From CAHJXG01 sp965277495 (lineage in GTDB: Bacteria > Pseudomonadota > Alphaproteobacteria > Acetobacterales > Acetobacteraceae), in NCBI GenBank assembly GCA_965277495.1, contig OZ255824.1:2542001-2606000 (forward strand): a stretch of DNA of 64,000 bases, written 5' to 3'. Of the stretch, positions 7,095 through 16,349 are shown in pieces (the first letter of the stretch is position 1; every line of letters starts with the position of its first letter). Under the pieces are notes generated by a model that was not told the origin of the DNA, did not search any database, and saw nothing but the letters and a program-made list of their open reading frames with translations. A program made the position numbers and the translations under genes.

Positions 7095-8057
7095 TCACTT
7101 CTCGAGCGTGAACGGCCCTACGAAGCGCCCGGCGTTTGCCTTGGTGATGAGAACGCAGTTGAACAACTGCTTCTCCGTCGCCGCTCCTGTCTTGCCGGTC
7201 TTGATGAACGAGTCCGCCTCATCCACCGCCTTCGCGGCAAAGCTGGCTACCGGCTGAAGCACGGTGTAGGCCATCTCTCCCGACTTGACCGCCGCTACGG
7301 CATCCGGGGAACCGTCGAAGCCGCCCACTTTGATGTTCGACAACTTGCCCGCCTCCTTCAGCGCCGCGATCGCACCAAGCGCCATCTCGTCGTTGCCGCT
7401 GATCACGCCGATGATGTTGGGGTTGGCCTGCAGCAGGCTCTGCATCTTGTCGTGGCCCTGGGTCCGGTCCCAGTTGCCGACCTGCGATCCCACCTTCTTC
7501 AGGTCGGGATACTGGCTGAGCACAGTGTTGAACCCGTTGGACCGGGTGGCAGCGTTGTTGTCGGACGGTGATCCCAGCAACTCGACATAATTGCCCTTCT
7601 GGCCCACGTCCTTCACCCACTGCTGGCCGCCAAGCGCCGCGCCCTGCGCGTTGTTGGATACAAGCTGCGCCTTGGCGAGGCCGTCCTGGTTGATCTCGGC
7701 GTTGACCAGGATGACGGGGATGCCGGCCGCGATAGCCTTTTTCACGGCGCCGACGGACCCGCTCGCATTCGCCGGGTCAAGGATGATCGCCACCGAGCGG
7801 TTGGTAATGGCCGTGTCGATCAGGTTGCTTTCGGTGTTGGTGTCGCCCTTGGACGCGCTCACGTTGGCGGTGTAGCCGAGCTTCTCCGCCTCTGCCTTGG
7901 CCACGTTGCCTTCGGTCTGCCAGTAGGGATTGGAGGGGTCGTTGACGATGATGGTCATCAGCCCCCCGGCCGCAGCGGCTGGCGCAATGCTGGCGGCGAG
8001 CACCGGAACGGCCAGTGCGATGGCGGCAACGGTCGAGATCAGTGTTCTGCGTGACAA
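7095..8057 (-). CDS. Sugar ABC transporter periplasmic binding protein (RbsB-like), tetritol operon 1
   Basis: This is a periplasmic sugar-binding protein of the RbsB type that delivers its ligand to the permease and ATPase encoded just upstream. A TTG at 8057 is chosen as start. It is followed by SRRTLISTVAAIALAVPVLA and an AxA-type cleavage region, a good signal peptide, and GAAGGGA lies about 10 bases upstream. A longer open frame exists but would remove the signal from the N-terminus. Mature-part motifs include IIVNDPSNPYW, SASKGDTN, ISGNDEMALGA and VGGFDGSPDA, normal for this family; length (320) is also normal. It is last in a seven-gene minus-strand operon. The ligand is inferred from the operon to be a tetritol; the sequence alone does not show this. 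Confidence 0.85.
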   Translation of the reverse strand: MSRRTLISTVAAIALAVPVLAASIAPAAAAGGLMTIIVNDPSNPYWQTEGNVAKAEAEKLGYTANVSASKGDTNTESNLIDTAITNRSVAIILDPANASGSVGAVKKAIAAGIPVILVNAEINQDGLAKAQLVSNNAQGAALGGQQWVKDVGQKGNYVELLGSPSDNNAATRSNGFNTVLSQYPDLKKVGSQVGNWDRTQGHDKMQSLLQANPNIIGVISGNDEMALGAIAALKEAGKLSNIKVGGFDGSPDAVAAVKSGEMAYTVLQPVASFAAKAVDEADSFIKTGKTGAATEKQLFNCVLITKANAGRFVGPFTLEK

Positions 8058-8161
8058 GATGCTTTTTCCCTTCGTTGGTCTGTGCTCGCCGCCGGGTTGC
8101 CCCCAGTGCGAAGCCGTTATGGCCGAAGCCGGTGTGGCCGAGGCCGGGTAGCCTGCCGCTC

Positions 8162-9256
8162 CTAGCCCGCCTTTGGCGCGAGCTTCGGGTGACCTGGTGT
8201 GGGCGTCGCGGCTTTCGGGCGGCGGCGATACTGCACGGCGTTCAGCAGCACCGCCAACACGATCACGGCGCCGGTGAAAACCGTCTGCCAGTAGGAGGAA
8301 ATGCCGATGATCACCAATCCGTCGGACAGGAAGCCAATGACGAACGCGCCGAGCAGGGTGCCGCGTACCGTGCCGCGCCCGCCGGTCAGGGCTGCACCGC
8401 CGATGACCACCGCGGCGATGGCCGTCAGCTCGTAGGTCACCCCCGCCGTCGGCCCGGCCGAGGTGAGCTGTGAGGACAGGATCAGGCCCGCGATCGCGGC
8501 GCAGATCCCGGACAGCACGTAAACCGTGACTTGCACCGGCTTCACGGGAACGCCGGACAGCTCCGCCGCACGCTCGTTGCCGCCCGATGCATAGAGCCAC
8601 CGCCCGAACGCGGTGCGCGCCAGGACCAGGTTGCCGATCAGCGCCACCACCACCAGCACGACCACGCCGATGGGCACGTCGAGCAGGCGGTTGAAGCCGA
8701 GCCAGTTGAATCCGGTGTTGCCAAGCTCCGGCCGGCCGCCGAGGTTGTTGTAGGTGAGGCCGTTGGTGATCAGCAGCGCGACGCCGCGGGCCACGTACAT
8801 GACGCCCAGGGTGGCGACGAACGCTGGCACTTTGAACCGCGCGACGAGAACACCGTTGATCAGGCCCACAAAGCCGCCGAGGGCGCAGGTGAGGACGACG
8901 ACCACCCAGACCGGGGGATAGAAGGCGTAGCCGAACGCCGGGAATGGCACCCCCTGCATCAGGAACCCGGCGATCACGCCGCAAAGGCCCAGCGTGGACC
9001 CGACCGACAGGTCGATCCCGCCGTTCAGGATCACGAGCAACATGCCGACTGCGAGAATGCCGAAGATCGCGACGTGGGAGGCCATCGTCAGGAAATTGGC
9101 CAGCGAGAAGTAGTATGGCGACAGCACCGAAAAAACGACGATGATTGCAATCAGCGCGAAAAACGCCCGGCCCTCCAGCAGGATCCTGGCAATGTCGATG
9201 TCGCCCATGAATGAACCCAGGCCAGAGCGTTTTGCGGGCAGGGTCGTTTGGGTCAT
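8162..9256 (-). CDS. Sugar ABC transporter permease (RbsC-like), operon 1
   Basis: This is the inner-membrane permease of an RbsABC-type importer. It has about eight to ten hydrophobic helices, with the family signatures NGGIDLSVGS, GLINGVLVARFKVPAFVATLG and IGGAALTGGRG. ATG at 9256 has GGGAG eight bases upstream; GTG at 9265 is an alternative. It starts about 20 bases after the ATPase gene ends and is followed by the binding-protein gene, so the three form one transport unit. Confidence 0.9.
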   Translation of the reverse strand: MTQTTLPAKRSGLGSFMGDIDIARILLEGRAFFALIAIIVVFSVLSPYYFSLANFLTMASHVAIFGILAVGMLLVILNGGIDLSVGSTLGLCGVIAGFLMQGVPFPAFGYAFYPPVWVVVVLTCALGGFVGLINGVLVARFKVPAFVATLGVMYVARGVALLITNGLTYNNLGGRPELGNTGFNWLGFNRLLDVPIGVVVLVVVALIGNLVLARTAFGRWLYASGGNERAAELSGVPVKPVQVTVYVLSGICAAIAGLILSSQLTSAGPTAGVTYELTAIAAVVIGGAALTGGRGTVRGTLLGAFVIGFLSDGLVIIGISSYWQTVFTGAVIVLAVLLNAVQYRRRPKAATPTPGHPKLAPKAG

Positions 9257-9275
9257 TGCCAGCACTCCCGCCGTG

Positions 9276-10823
9276 TCAGCCGACCACGGACTCGCCGGAG
9301 GCGGCCATGATGTCTTCCTTCGTCACGCCGGGCCCGAACTCGGCGGAGATCCTGCCCTTGCTCATCACGACGATCCGGTGCGCGATGCTGAGGCACTCCT
9401 GGACCTCCGACGTCGAATACACGACGGCGAGTCCCTGCGCCGCTCGTTCGCCAATCAGGCGGAACACCTCGGCCTTGGCGCCGATGTCGATGCCGCGGCT
9501 CGGTTCGTCCAGCAGGATGGCCTTGGGATGCGTCGCCAGCATCTTGCCGATGACCACCTTCTGCTGATTGCCGCCGGACAGGGAGCCGATGGCTGCAGCG
9601 CCGCCCGAGGCCTTGATGTGGACGCTGCGGATCGACTGCTCGACCAGCGCCCGCTCCTGCGGCCGCGACGTCAGCATGTGCCGGACGAACCTGCCGATGC
9701 TGGCCAGCGACAGGTTCTCACCCACGCACATCGTCTGCACGAGGCCGTCACGCTGCCGGTCCTCGGGCACCAAGGCCAGGCCCTTGGCAATGCGCCCGGC
9801 AATGTTGAGGCCGGCGACCGGCTCGCCCTGCAGCAGTACCTGGCCGGCCACCATCGGCACGCGCCCGGCAATCGCCTCCAGCAGCTCCGTGCGCCCGGCG
9901 CCCATCAGCCCGTAGATGCACACGATCTCCCCCGCACGCACGTCGAGCGAGAAGTGGTCGACGACCAGCCCGCCCGAGCGTGCCGTGTCGGCAACGCAGA
10001 TGCCGCTCGCCGACAGCACCACGTCGCCGAACGCATAGCCGGTGGGCGGGGAGCCGCGGTCGTAGTGGTCGCCCACCATGTGATGGACGATCCACGGCAG
10101 GTCGATGTCATACGCCTCTGCGGTGGCCGTGATGGCGCCGTCGCGCAGCACGACCGCGTAGTCGGTGATCTCCAGCGCCTCTTCCAAATGGTGGGAGATG
10201 TAAACGATCGAGACGCCGCGGCTCGTGAGGTCGCGGATGACCTTGAACAGCACCTCGACCTCGGCCGCGCTTAGCGCGGAGGTCGGTTCGTCCATGATCA
10301 GGATGCGCGCATCGACCGATAGGGCGCGGGCGATCTCAACGAGCTGTTGCTGGCCGAGGCGGAGCTCCTCAACCGGGGTCATCGGGTCGATCGCCTCCTC
10401 GAGGTCCGCCATCAGGCGTTTGGTTTGCCGAGCCTCCTCATCGAAATCGATGCCGGACGGACGGCGCAACTCGCGCCCAAGGAAAATGTTGTCGCGCACG
10501 CTGAGGTTGGGCGCGAGGCTCAGTTCCTGGTGGATGATGGAGATGCCGTTGTCCCTGGCCTCCACCGTGGACGCGAAGCTGACCTGGCGGCCGTCAAGCT
10601 CGATCTCCCCGGAGGTCGGCGCCACCACGCCGGACAGAATTTTCATCAGCGTTGACTTGCCTGCACCGTTCTCGCCGAACAGCGTGGTGACCTTGCCGCG
10701 GCGGATGTCGAAGTTCACGCCCTTCAGCGCGTGGGTGCTGCCGTAGATCATGCTGATGTTGCGCGCCGACAGCACGGCGTCGCCAGCCGCAGGCGCGCCC
10801 AATGCTGCGCCCGCCGTTGCCAT
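9276..10823 (-). CDS. Sugar ABC transporter ATP-binding protein (RbsA-like), operon 1
   Basis: This tandem ATPase has two nucleotide-binding domains. The first has Walker A GENGAGKST, signature LGQQQLVEIARAL and Walker B ILIMDEPTSAL. The second has the degenerate P-loop GLMGAGRTELLE, signature LSGGNQQKV and ILLDEPSRGID, the usual pattern for RbsA proteins. ATG at 10823 is chosen: it lies two bases after the stop of the upstream DUF2291 gene, while the longer frame would run into that gene. The length of 515 residues is normal. Confidence 0.92.
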   Translation of the reverse strand: MATAGAALGAPAAGDAVLSARNISMIYGSTHALKGVNFDIRRGKVTTLFGENGAGKSTLMKILSGVVAPTSGEIELDGRQVSFASTVEARDNGISIIHQELSLAPNLSVRDNIFLGRELRRPSGIDFDEEARQTKRLMADLEEAIDPMTPVEELRLGQQQLVEIARALSVDARILIMDEPTSALSAAEVEVLFKVIRDLTSRGVSIVYISHHLEEALEITDYAVVLRDGAITATAEAYDIDLPWIVHHMVGDHYDRGSPPTGYAFGDVVLSASGICVADTARSGGLVVDHFSLDVRAGEIVCIYGLMGAGRTELLEAIAGRVPMVAGQVLLQGEPVAGLNIAGRIAKGLALVPEDRQRDGLVQTMCVGENLSLASIGRFVRHMLTSRPQERALVEQSIRSVHIKASGGAAAIGSLSGGNQQKVVIGKMLATHPKAILLDEPSRGIDIGAKAEVFRLIGERAAQGLAVVYSTSEVQECLSIAHRIVVMSKGRISAEFGPGVTKEDIMAASGESVVG

Positions 10824-10825
10824 GC

Positions 10826-11458
10826 TCACTGCACAATCAGCCTCACGGGGGTGACCACCCACTCGGCCGGGTCGGACGGCTCGAAGGCGCCGACGACCTG
10901 GATCGTCTTGCCGGTCAGGTCGGGTATATCGTTCCCTGCCAGCACCTCCCCCTTCATCTCGTTGTTCAACGCCGAGCCGGCATTCTGGTAGTCGATCTGG
11001 TTGCTGAAGTCGCCAAACTTGATCAGGCCCGACGCGTCGCGCAGGTCGGTCCCATTGATCGCGGGGCCGGTCTGCACGCTGACGTGGATGGTCTCGGGAA
11101 CGCCAGGGATGGCGACGTCGTAAACGCCGAAGTCCTGCTTGCCCACCTTGCCGGTGAACTTGACGGAATACTCGGGGCCGGCCGGCGCAGGCACGCCGTA
11201 TTGCGCCTCGGCCACCGCCGGATCCTTGGTCAGCGCCGCGGCCAGCACGGCGGCGTCCACGGCACGGCCCTCAATCGCAGACTGCACCTTGGGAAACTGA
11301 GCTTTGCCGTACGACGCGGCGGAGAAGGCGCCCGCCTGCACGTCCTCGGGAGAACCGATCTTGACGACCTTCGTATCGACGGCCATGGCGGCGAGCAGCA
11401 CGAGGACCGCGCCCGAACCCATAACAAGTCTCAAATCCAGCTTGCCACGCCTGGTCAT
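10826..11458 (-). CDS. DUF2291 family exported protein
   Basis: This 210-residue protein has one N-terminal hydrophobic segment (LVMGSGAVLVLLAAMAV) and a soluble periplasmic remainder, matching the DUF2291 family. Members are commonly found beside RbsABC-type transporters in polyol operons; their role is unknown. No lipobox cysteine is present after the hydrophobic segment, so membrane anchoring by an uncleaved helix is likelier than a lipoprotein. A good ribosome-binding site (AAGGA, seven bases before ATG) is present. It lies between the alcohol dehydrogenase and the ATPase genes of the operon. Confidence 0.7.
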   Translation of the reverse strand: MTRRGKLDLRLVMGSGAVLVLLAAMAVDTKVVKIGSPEDVQAGAFSAASYGKAQFPKVQSAIEGRAVDAAVLAAALTKDPAVAEAQYGVPAPAGPEYSVKFTGKVGKQDFGVYDVAIPGVPETIHVSVQTGPAINGTDLRDASGLIKFGDFSNQIDYQNAGSALNNEMKGEVLAGNDIPDLTGKTIQVVGAFEPSDPAEWVVTPVRLIVQ

Positions 11459-11532
11459 CGTTGTTCCTTCGCTGTCTCACCGTTGTCACGGCGAGGACCG
11501 TTGCTGCTGCATTCAGGCAGCCGGGCCGGTTC

Positions 11533-12651
11533 TCATTCCGGCACAAGCACGACCTTGATCGAGCCGTCGCCCTTCTTCATCTTGTCGAAGCCGGCCTTCC
11601 ACTCTGCCAACGGCATCACGTCCGTCACAACGCCCTCGGTCGGCAGGCGCCCATCGCCGATGGCGGCGATGGTCAACGGGTAGCAGTACGGCCCGAGGTG
11701 CGCGCCATACAGGTCGAGCTGCTTGCGGTCGCTGATGATGCTCCAGTCGGCCGTGACCTCCTGGCCGAAGACGCTGAACTCGACGAACCGGCCGAGCTTG
11801 CGGATCATGTTCAGGCCTTGGACAACGCTCGATGGATGACCGGTCGCCTCGATGTACACGTCGCAGCCGTAGCCCTCGGTGAGGTCCTTCACGGCCCGGA
11901 CCACGTCTTCCTTGGCGGGGTTCATCACGATGTCGGCGCCGAACCGCCGGGCCAGCTCAAGCCGTTCGGGCTTGATGTCCAGCACGATCAGCTTTGACGG
12001 GTTCTTCAGCCGCGCCGCGCCCACCATGCCCAGCCCGAGCGGCCCGGCGCCCGACAGCACCACCACGTCGTCCAACTGGATCAGCCCACGGTTCACCGCA
12101 TGGACCGAGCAAGCATACGGCTCGACCAGAATGGCCTTCTCCATCTCCAGGGCGTGCGGCAGTTTGTGGGTGCGCGACTCCTTCGGGAACCGCATGTACT
12201 TGGCCATGCCGCCGTTCACGGTCTTCTGGAAGCCATAGACGTCGTGGCGCTCGCACATCCAGTATTCGCCACGCCGGCAGTAGCGGCATTGCTCGCATGG
12301 CACGATCTGCTCGGAGATCAGGCGATCGCCGACCTTGAACTGGCCCTGGGCCGCGATGCGCTCGCCGATCTCGACGGCATGGCCGATAAACTCGTGGCCA
12401 GGGATCATCGGCGGCTGCACGTAGCGGGGCTGGCCCTTGCCGTCGCCCCAGAACGATGGCGCACCCTCGAAGGCCTTTATGTCGCCGGCGCAAATGCCGC
12501 AGGCCTCGACCTGGATGATGATGTCGTCGGGACCAGCGCGCGGCACTTCCACCGTCTCAAGCCGGTAGTCGCCGGGGGCATAGGCGACCACGGCCTGCAT
12601 CGTGGCCGGCAGGGTGTTCGGGCGAGTGGTCGAATCTACGGTCTCGCCCAT
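11533..12651 (-). CDS. Zinc-dependent alcohol dehydrogenase, erythritol/L-threitol dehydrogenase-like
   Basis: This medium-chain NAD(P)-dependent dehydrogenase probably oxidises a tetritol to a tetrulose. The catalytic-zinc region GHEFIGH, the four-cysteine structural zinc lobe (CEQCRYCRRGEYWMC) and the cofactor loop GAGPLGLG are all present. The N-terminal CGICAGDIKAFEG, and the neighbouring kinase, isomerase and transporter genes, match the erythritol/L-threitol dehydrogenase type (EltD/LthD of Mycobacterium smegmatis) better than sorbitol dehydrogenase. GAAGGAG stands eight bases before the ATG. The substrate is inference from context. Confidence 0.75.
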   Translation of the reverse strand: MGETVDSTTRPNTLPATMQAVVAYAPGDYRLETVEVPRAGPDDIIIQVEACGICAGDIKAFEGAPSFWGDGKGQPRYVQPPMIPGHEFIGHAVEIGERIAAQGQFKVGDRLISEQIVPCEQCRYCRRGEYWMCERHDVYGFQKTVNGGMAKYMRFPKESRTHKLPHALEMEKAILVEPYACSVHAVNRGLIQLDDVVVLSGAGPLGLGMVGAARLKNPSKLIVLDIKPERLELARRFGADIVMNPAKEDVVRAVKDLTEGYGCDVYIEATGHPSSVVQGLNMIRKLGRFVEFSVFGQEVTADWSIISDRKQLDLYGAHLGPYCYPLTIAAIGDGRLPTEGVVTDVMPLAEWKAGFDKMKKGDGSIKVVLVPE

Positions 12652-12700
12652 GGCGAAGCTCCTTCAGGTATCTTGCAACGGCGGGTCCGGCGTACCGGGA

Positions 12701-13360
12701 TCATGACGTGGCGGCGGCCTCGTGCTGCAACTGCTTGAGCAGGCCGTCAGCCAAGGTGGTGAGCAGCAGGCTGCACGACGCCGCGCCAGCATCGAGCGTG
12801 CCACGCGACCGCTCGCCGAGGCGGCTGGCCCGGCCGATCCGGGCCACCATGCCGCGGGTCGATTCCAATCCCGCCGCGGCTGCCTCCTTCATTGCGCCAA
12901 GGCACGCAGCGAAGCTCTCGCCCCGGTCGTGGGCTGCGTCGAAGGCTGCCTCGGCCGGGGCCAGCACGTCCACCAGCGTCTTGTCGCCGACCTTGGCCCC
13001 GCCAAGATCCACCACCGTCGCCCGTCCCGCCCGCAGCATCGCCGAGAACCGCGCGGCATCGATCCGGTCGGCGCCGCGCAACACGCCCGCCATCTCGGTG
13101 AAGAAGGTGCCGTATAGCGGACCCATCGATCCCCCGATGTCGCTCAGCAGCGTGTCGCCGAGCGTGTCTAGGCCATGCGCCAGATCCCCGCCGCCGGATA
13201 GCCGCTCACCCGCGAGGCGGAAGCCCTTGCTCATGTTGATGCCGTGGTCGCCGTCGCCGATCTTGCCGTCGATCTCGCCGAGGAACGCCTGCTCCCGCAC
13301 GATCGCGGCGACCATGTCCAGCACGATCGGCCCCGCGGCGAGTTGGCTTACCGAGTCCAC
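12701..13360 (-). CDS. dhaL: DhaL-type kinase subunit (ATP-binding), probable erythrulose kinase
   Basis: This is the ATP-binding subunit of a split dihydroxyacetone-kinase-type enzyme. The two-metal site GKIGDGDHGINMSKG near residue 35 is intact, as is the SGGD-GGSMG glycine pattern. It partners the DhaK-like protein encoded three bases upstream. The start is GTG at 13360. In tetritol operons the same family phosphorylates D- or L-erythrulose, and the neighbouring dehydrogenase and RpiB-type isomerase support that role. No phosphotransferase (DhaM) gene is present, so ATP is the likely donor. Confidence 0.8.
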   Translation of the reverse strand: MDSVSQLAAGPIVLDMVAAIVREQAFLGEIDGKIGDGDHGINMSKGFRLAGERLSGGGDLAHGLDTLGDTLLSDIGGSMGPLYGTFFTEMAGVLRGADRIDAARFSAMLRAGRATVVDLGGAKVGDKTLVDVLAPAEAAFDAAHDRGESFAACLGAMKEAAAAGLESTRGMVARIGRASRLGERSRGTLDAGAASCSLLLTTLADGLLKQLQHEAAATS

Positions 13361-13363
13361 CGT

Positions 13364-14368
13364 TCAGGCCTCCAAGACGGTGAGGCCGAGCGAGCGGGCC
13401 GGACGCGCGAGCACCCGGTCCAGCTCGCCATCGAGCCGGGTGAGCGTGAGCGACACGCCCATCATCTCGAGGGAGGTGAACAGGTTGCCGACGAAGCGCC
13501 GCCGGGGCGTGATGCCGCGGGCGCGCAGCATCTCGTCCACATGGCCATATAGCAAATACAGCTCCATCAGCGGCGTGGCGCCCAGGCCGGACACCAGCAC
13601 GGCCACGTCGTCGCCGCGGCCGAACGGCAGGTCCTCGACGATGCGGTCCACCATCAGGGCGGCCATCTCGGAGGCGGGGCCGGTCGGCATGACGGCGATG
13701 CCGGGCTCGCCGTGGTGGCCGATGCCGACCTCCATCTCGCCATCCTTGATGGTGAAGTTCGGCTTGCCGGCGGCAGGGATGGTGCAGGCGGACAGGCCGA
13801 TGCCGACCGAGCGGGTCTGGTCGATGGCCTTCTGCGCCGTGGCGATCACCTCGTCGAGGCTGGCGCCCTCCTCGGCGCGGGCGCCGCCGGCCTTCCACAT
13901 GATGATCTCCCCCGCAACGCCGCGGCGTCGCTCGCGCTCGTGCGGCCCGGCGGAAGCGACGTCGTCGTTGGCAATGACGGTCTTGACGTCGATTCCGTCC
14001 TTGGCCGCGAGCTTCACCGCCATCTTCACGTTCATGTTGTCGCCGGCATAGTTGCCATACAAGCAGGCGACGCCGCGTCCGCCGTCCGCCGCCCGGAATG
14101 CGGCGTCAAAGCTTTTGGCGGTGGGTGAGGCGAACACCTCGCCAATGGCAACGGCGTCCAGCAAGCCCGGGCCGATGTAGCCGAGGAAGGCCGGCTCGTG
14201 CCCCGAACCACCGCCCGTGACGACGCCGACCCGCCCTGCATTGCCCACGCCAGCCCGGCGCAGCACGCGAGGATGCGCGGTGGCCGCCAGCAGGTCCGGG
14301 TGCGCCGCCAGGAAGCCCCTGAGGCTGTCCTCGACAACTTGGTCCGGGTGGCCGATGACGCGGTTCAA
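13364..14368 (-). CDS. dhaK: DhaK-type kinase subunit (substrate-binding), probable erythrulose kinase
   Basis: This is the substrate-binding subunit that holds the ketose through a hemiaminal with a histidine. GGGSGHEPAFLGYIG near the N-terminus is the DhaK hallmark, and LYGNYAGDNMN also fits. TTG at 14368 gives the standard N-terminus NRVIGHPDQVVEDSLRGF; TTG at 14401 adds eleven residues. It is the first gene of the seven-gene operon and is transcribed divergently from the isomerase/regulator pair. Full-length for DhaK (about 335 residues). Confidence 0.85.
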   Translation of the reverse strand: MNRVIGHPDQVVEDSLRGFLAAHPDLLAATAHPRVLRRAGVGNAGRVGVVTGGGSGHEPAFLGYIGPGLLDAVAIGEVFASPTAKSFDAAFRAADGGRGVACLYGNYAGDNMNVKMAVKLAAKDGIDVKTVIANDDVASAGPHERERRRGVAGEIIMWKAGGARAEEGASLDEVIATAQKAIDQTRSVGIGLSACTIPAAGKPNFTIKDGEMEVGIGHHGEPGIAVMPTGPASEMAALMVDRIVEDLPFGRGDDVAVLVSGLGATPLMELYLLYGHVDEMLRARGITPRRRFVGNLFTSLEMMGVSLTLTRLDGELDRVLARPARSLGLTVLEA

Positions 14369-14401
14369 GCGCCGGTGCCCAAGGTATGGGACGCCGGGCA
14401 A

Positions 14402-14753
14402 CCGTCAACGCGGTGCCGATTCGTGAGCCTTCGCAAGCCGATCACGCGCTTTCTCCCCTTGTCCGCTTGTTTGCCCTGTCTCGGACGTTGCCGGATTGAG
14501 GGTCATCCTTGCCTGCATGGATGTCAAGCGTCTGAGCGAGTGTGCAGCAAATTTTCGGTTTGATTCGAAATAGTGCATCGGGCGTGGTCCATGCTGCACT
14601 GCAGCGGCCCCGTTTCGACTATAAGTGTTGCTGCAAGACTGCTTGCGACCGACAGCGATCCGGAGCATACGATGGTGAGGTGTGATACAAATCTCTGCTT
14701 GTTGAACAGATGTGCAGGCAGATGCGGTGATCTGCTCTAGTAGGAGATGTTGG
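14402..14753. promoter_or_regulatory. Divergent control region between tetritol operon 1 and isomerase/regulator genes
   Basis: This 350-bp gene-free stretch separates the minus-strand catabolic operon from the plus-strand isomerase and SorC-type regulator genes. It is visibly more AT-rich than its surroundings around 14545-14580. TGTGCAG occurs twice (about 14540 and 14711), as does a TTCG-N7-TCGAA inverted motif near 14555, all candidate operator pieces. No promoter could be fixed with confidence. Confidence 0.4.
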
Positions 14754-15212
14754 ATGGCAATCGCGATCGGTTGTGACGAGGCGGCGTTTGATCTGAAGGT
14801 CAACCTGAAGCGCATGCTGCAGGAGGCAGGGCACGAGGTGGAAGACTTCGGCACGTTCGACACTAGCCCCGTGCTGTATCCCGACATCGCCTTCGCCGCC
14901 GCGAAATCCATCGCCGAGGGCCGCAACGACCGCGGCGTGCTGCTGTGCGGCACCGGAATCGGCATGGCAATCAGCGCCAACAAGGTGCCAGGCATCCGCG
15001 CAGCCCAGTGCCACGATACCTACTCCGCCGAGCGCGCGCGCAAAAGCAACGACGCGCAGGTCATCACCATGGGCGCCCGGGTGATCGGTCCCGAACTGGC
15101 GCGGTCCATCCTGCGCGTCTGGCTGCAGTCGGAGTTCGAGCCTGAACGCTCCGGACCCAAGGTCGCGCGGATCCTCGAGTTTGAGGAAGCCACGCGGGCG
15201 CGGCACGGCTGA
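14754..15212 (+). CDS. rpiB: RpiB/LacAB family sugar-phosphate isomerase, probable erythrulose-4-phosphate isomerase
   Basis: This small aldose-ketose isomerase has the catalytic cysteine motif LLCGTGIGMAISANKVPGIRA and the early GCDEAAFDLK segment of RpiB. AGGAG lies seven bases before the ATG. At 152 residues it is full length. In tetritol catabolism RpiB homologues interconvert D-erythrulose 4-phosphate and erythrose 4-phosphate, linking the pathway to the pentose-phosphate route; the kinase and dehydrogenase genes across the divergent region support this assignment over ribose 5-phosphate. Confidence 0.8.
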   Translation: MAIAIGCDEAAFDLKVNLKRMLQEAGHEVEDFGTFDTSPVLYPDIAFAAAKSIAEGRNDRGVLLCGTGIGMAISANKVPGIRAAQCHDTYSAERARKSNDAQVITMGARVIGPELARSILRVWLQSEFEPERSGPKVARILEFEEATRARHG

Positions 15213-15267
15213 CGGACCGCCAGCCTCCTTGGCCCAGCACCGGCACTCGGCCAGGGAGACCTATCGC

Positions 15268-16257
15268 GTGCCGGACTGGGGCGATGTTCCCGCGGATACC
15301 GTGATCGAGATTGCCAGCCTGTACTACTACCAGGACATCACGCAAGAGGAGCTGTCCCGCCGCTTCTCCCTGTCGCGCGCCAAAATCAGCCGATTGCTGA
15401 AGCGGGCGCGGGAGGAGGGCGTGGTGGAAATCCGGGTCCACCAGCACTCCAGCGTCAGCAACGAGCTGGAGCAGGACTTCATCGCCCGGTTCGGCATTGA
15501 TCGGCTGTTGGTGTCGCTGGACCAAAAGGATGCGGAAGCGCAGCGCCAGGCAGTCGCCGGGCTTGTCGCGGGGCATCTGGTGAAGACGCTGGCCGACGGC
15601 ATGATCGTCGCCACCGGCATGGGCCGCAACGTCGCCGCGGTGGCCGACTGCGTCCCGCAAACCCGGCGCGCCGTGACGTTCGTGTGCGCCATCGGCGGAT
15701 CGGTCCGCGCGGGTGAGCACATGAACCCCGACCATATCTGCCGCCGCCTGGCGGTGCGCTTCGGTGGCGAGAGCGAAACGCTGTACGCCCCGGCGCTGGT
15801 GGCGGATGCTGGCCTGCGCCAGGAGCTATATCGGAATGACACCGTTCGGCTGGTGCTCGACCGGGCCCGCAGGGCCGACGCGGCGCTGGTCGGGATCGGC
15901 GACCTCAGCGAGGACAGCAACATGGTCCGCATGGGCTGGTTCTCTCCGCAGGAGGTCGCCGAGGCCCGGCTGTCCGGCACGATCGGCGACATCATGGGCT
16001 ATGATTTCATCGACATCCACGGCCACTCGTCGAGCGCCAACATGCAGGGGCGGGTGATCGGGCTGACCACGCGCGACCTGAGCCGCATTCCCAACGTAAT
16101 TGCGATTGCTAGCGAGAACACCAAGGCCGCCGCGATCCTGGGGGCGCTCCGCACCGGGGTGATCAACACGTTGGCGACCAGCTCGACGAACGCGCGCACG
16201 ATCCTGCGCCTCGACGACGCGACCCACCGCGCAGCGCCGCCGTCCCCGCCCGAATGA
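15268..16257 (+). CDS. SorC/DeoR-type sugar-responsive regulator (EryD-like)
   Basis: This transcription factor of the SorC family has an N-terminal helix-turn-helix (YYYQDITQEELSRRFSLSRA) and a C-terminal sugar-phosphate-binding NagB-like domain (GMGRNVAAVADC, CAIGGSVRAG, GIGDLSEDSNM). GTG at 15268 is preferred because GGGAGA lies eight bases upstream and the domain starts soon after; an in-frame TTG at 15229 is another option. EryD of Brucella erythritol operons belongs to this family. It most likely controls the divergent operon and may bind an erythrulose phosphate (inference). Confidence 0.8.
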   Translation: MPDWGDVPADTVIEIASLYYYQDITQEELSRRFSLSRAKISRLLKRAREEGVVEIRVHQHSSVSNELEQDFIARFGIDRLLVSLDQKDAEAQRQAVAGLVAGHLVKTLADGMIVATGMGRNVAAVADCVPQTRRAVTFVCAIGGSVRAGEHMNPDHICRRLAVRFGGESETLYAPALVADAGLRQELYRNDTVRLVLDRARRADAALVGIGDLSEDSNMVRMGWFSPQEVAEARLSGTIGDIMGYDFIDIHGHSSSANMQGRVIGLTTRDLSRIPNVIAIASENTKAAAILGALRTGVINTLATSSTNARTILRLDDATHRAAPPSPPE

Positions 16258-16349
16258 AGGCCAGCGCGGCCAGACCGTTGCCGGACCGTGCAGAATGTCG
16301 TCAGCGGAGGGCCGCCGTCGTGCTGGCAGGCTGAAATGCCGCGTCAATC

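Noticed and set aside
7095..8984. A 629-residue frame covering the binding-protein gene and much of the permease region
   Set aside because: The upstream half is an arginine-rich antisense-like translation of the permease gene; the real protein starts with a signal peptide at 8057.
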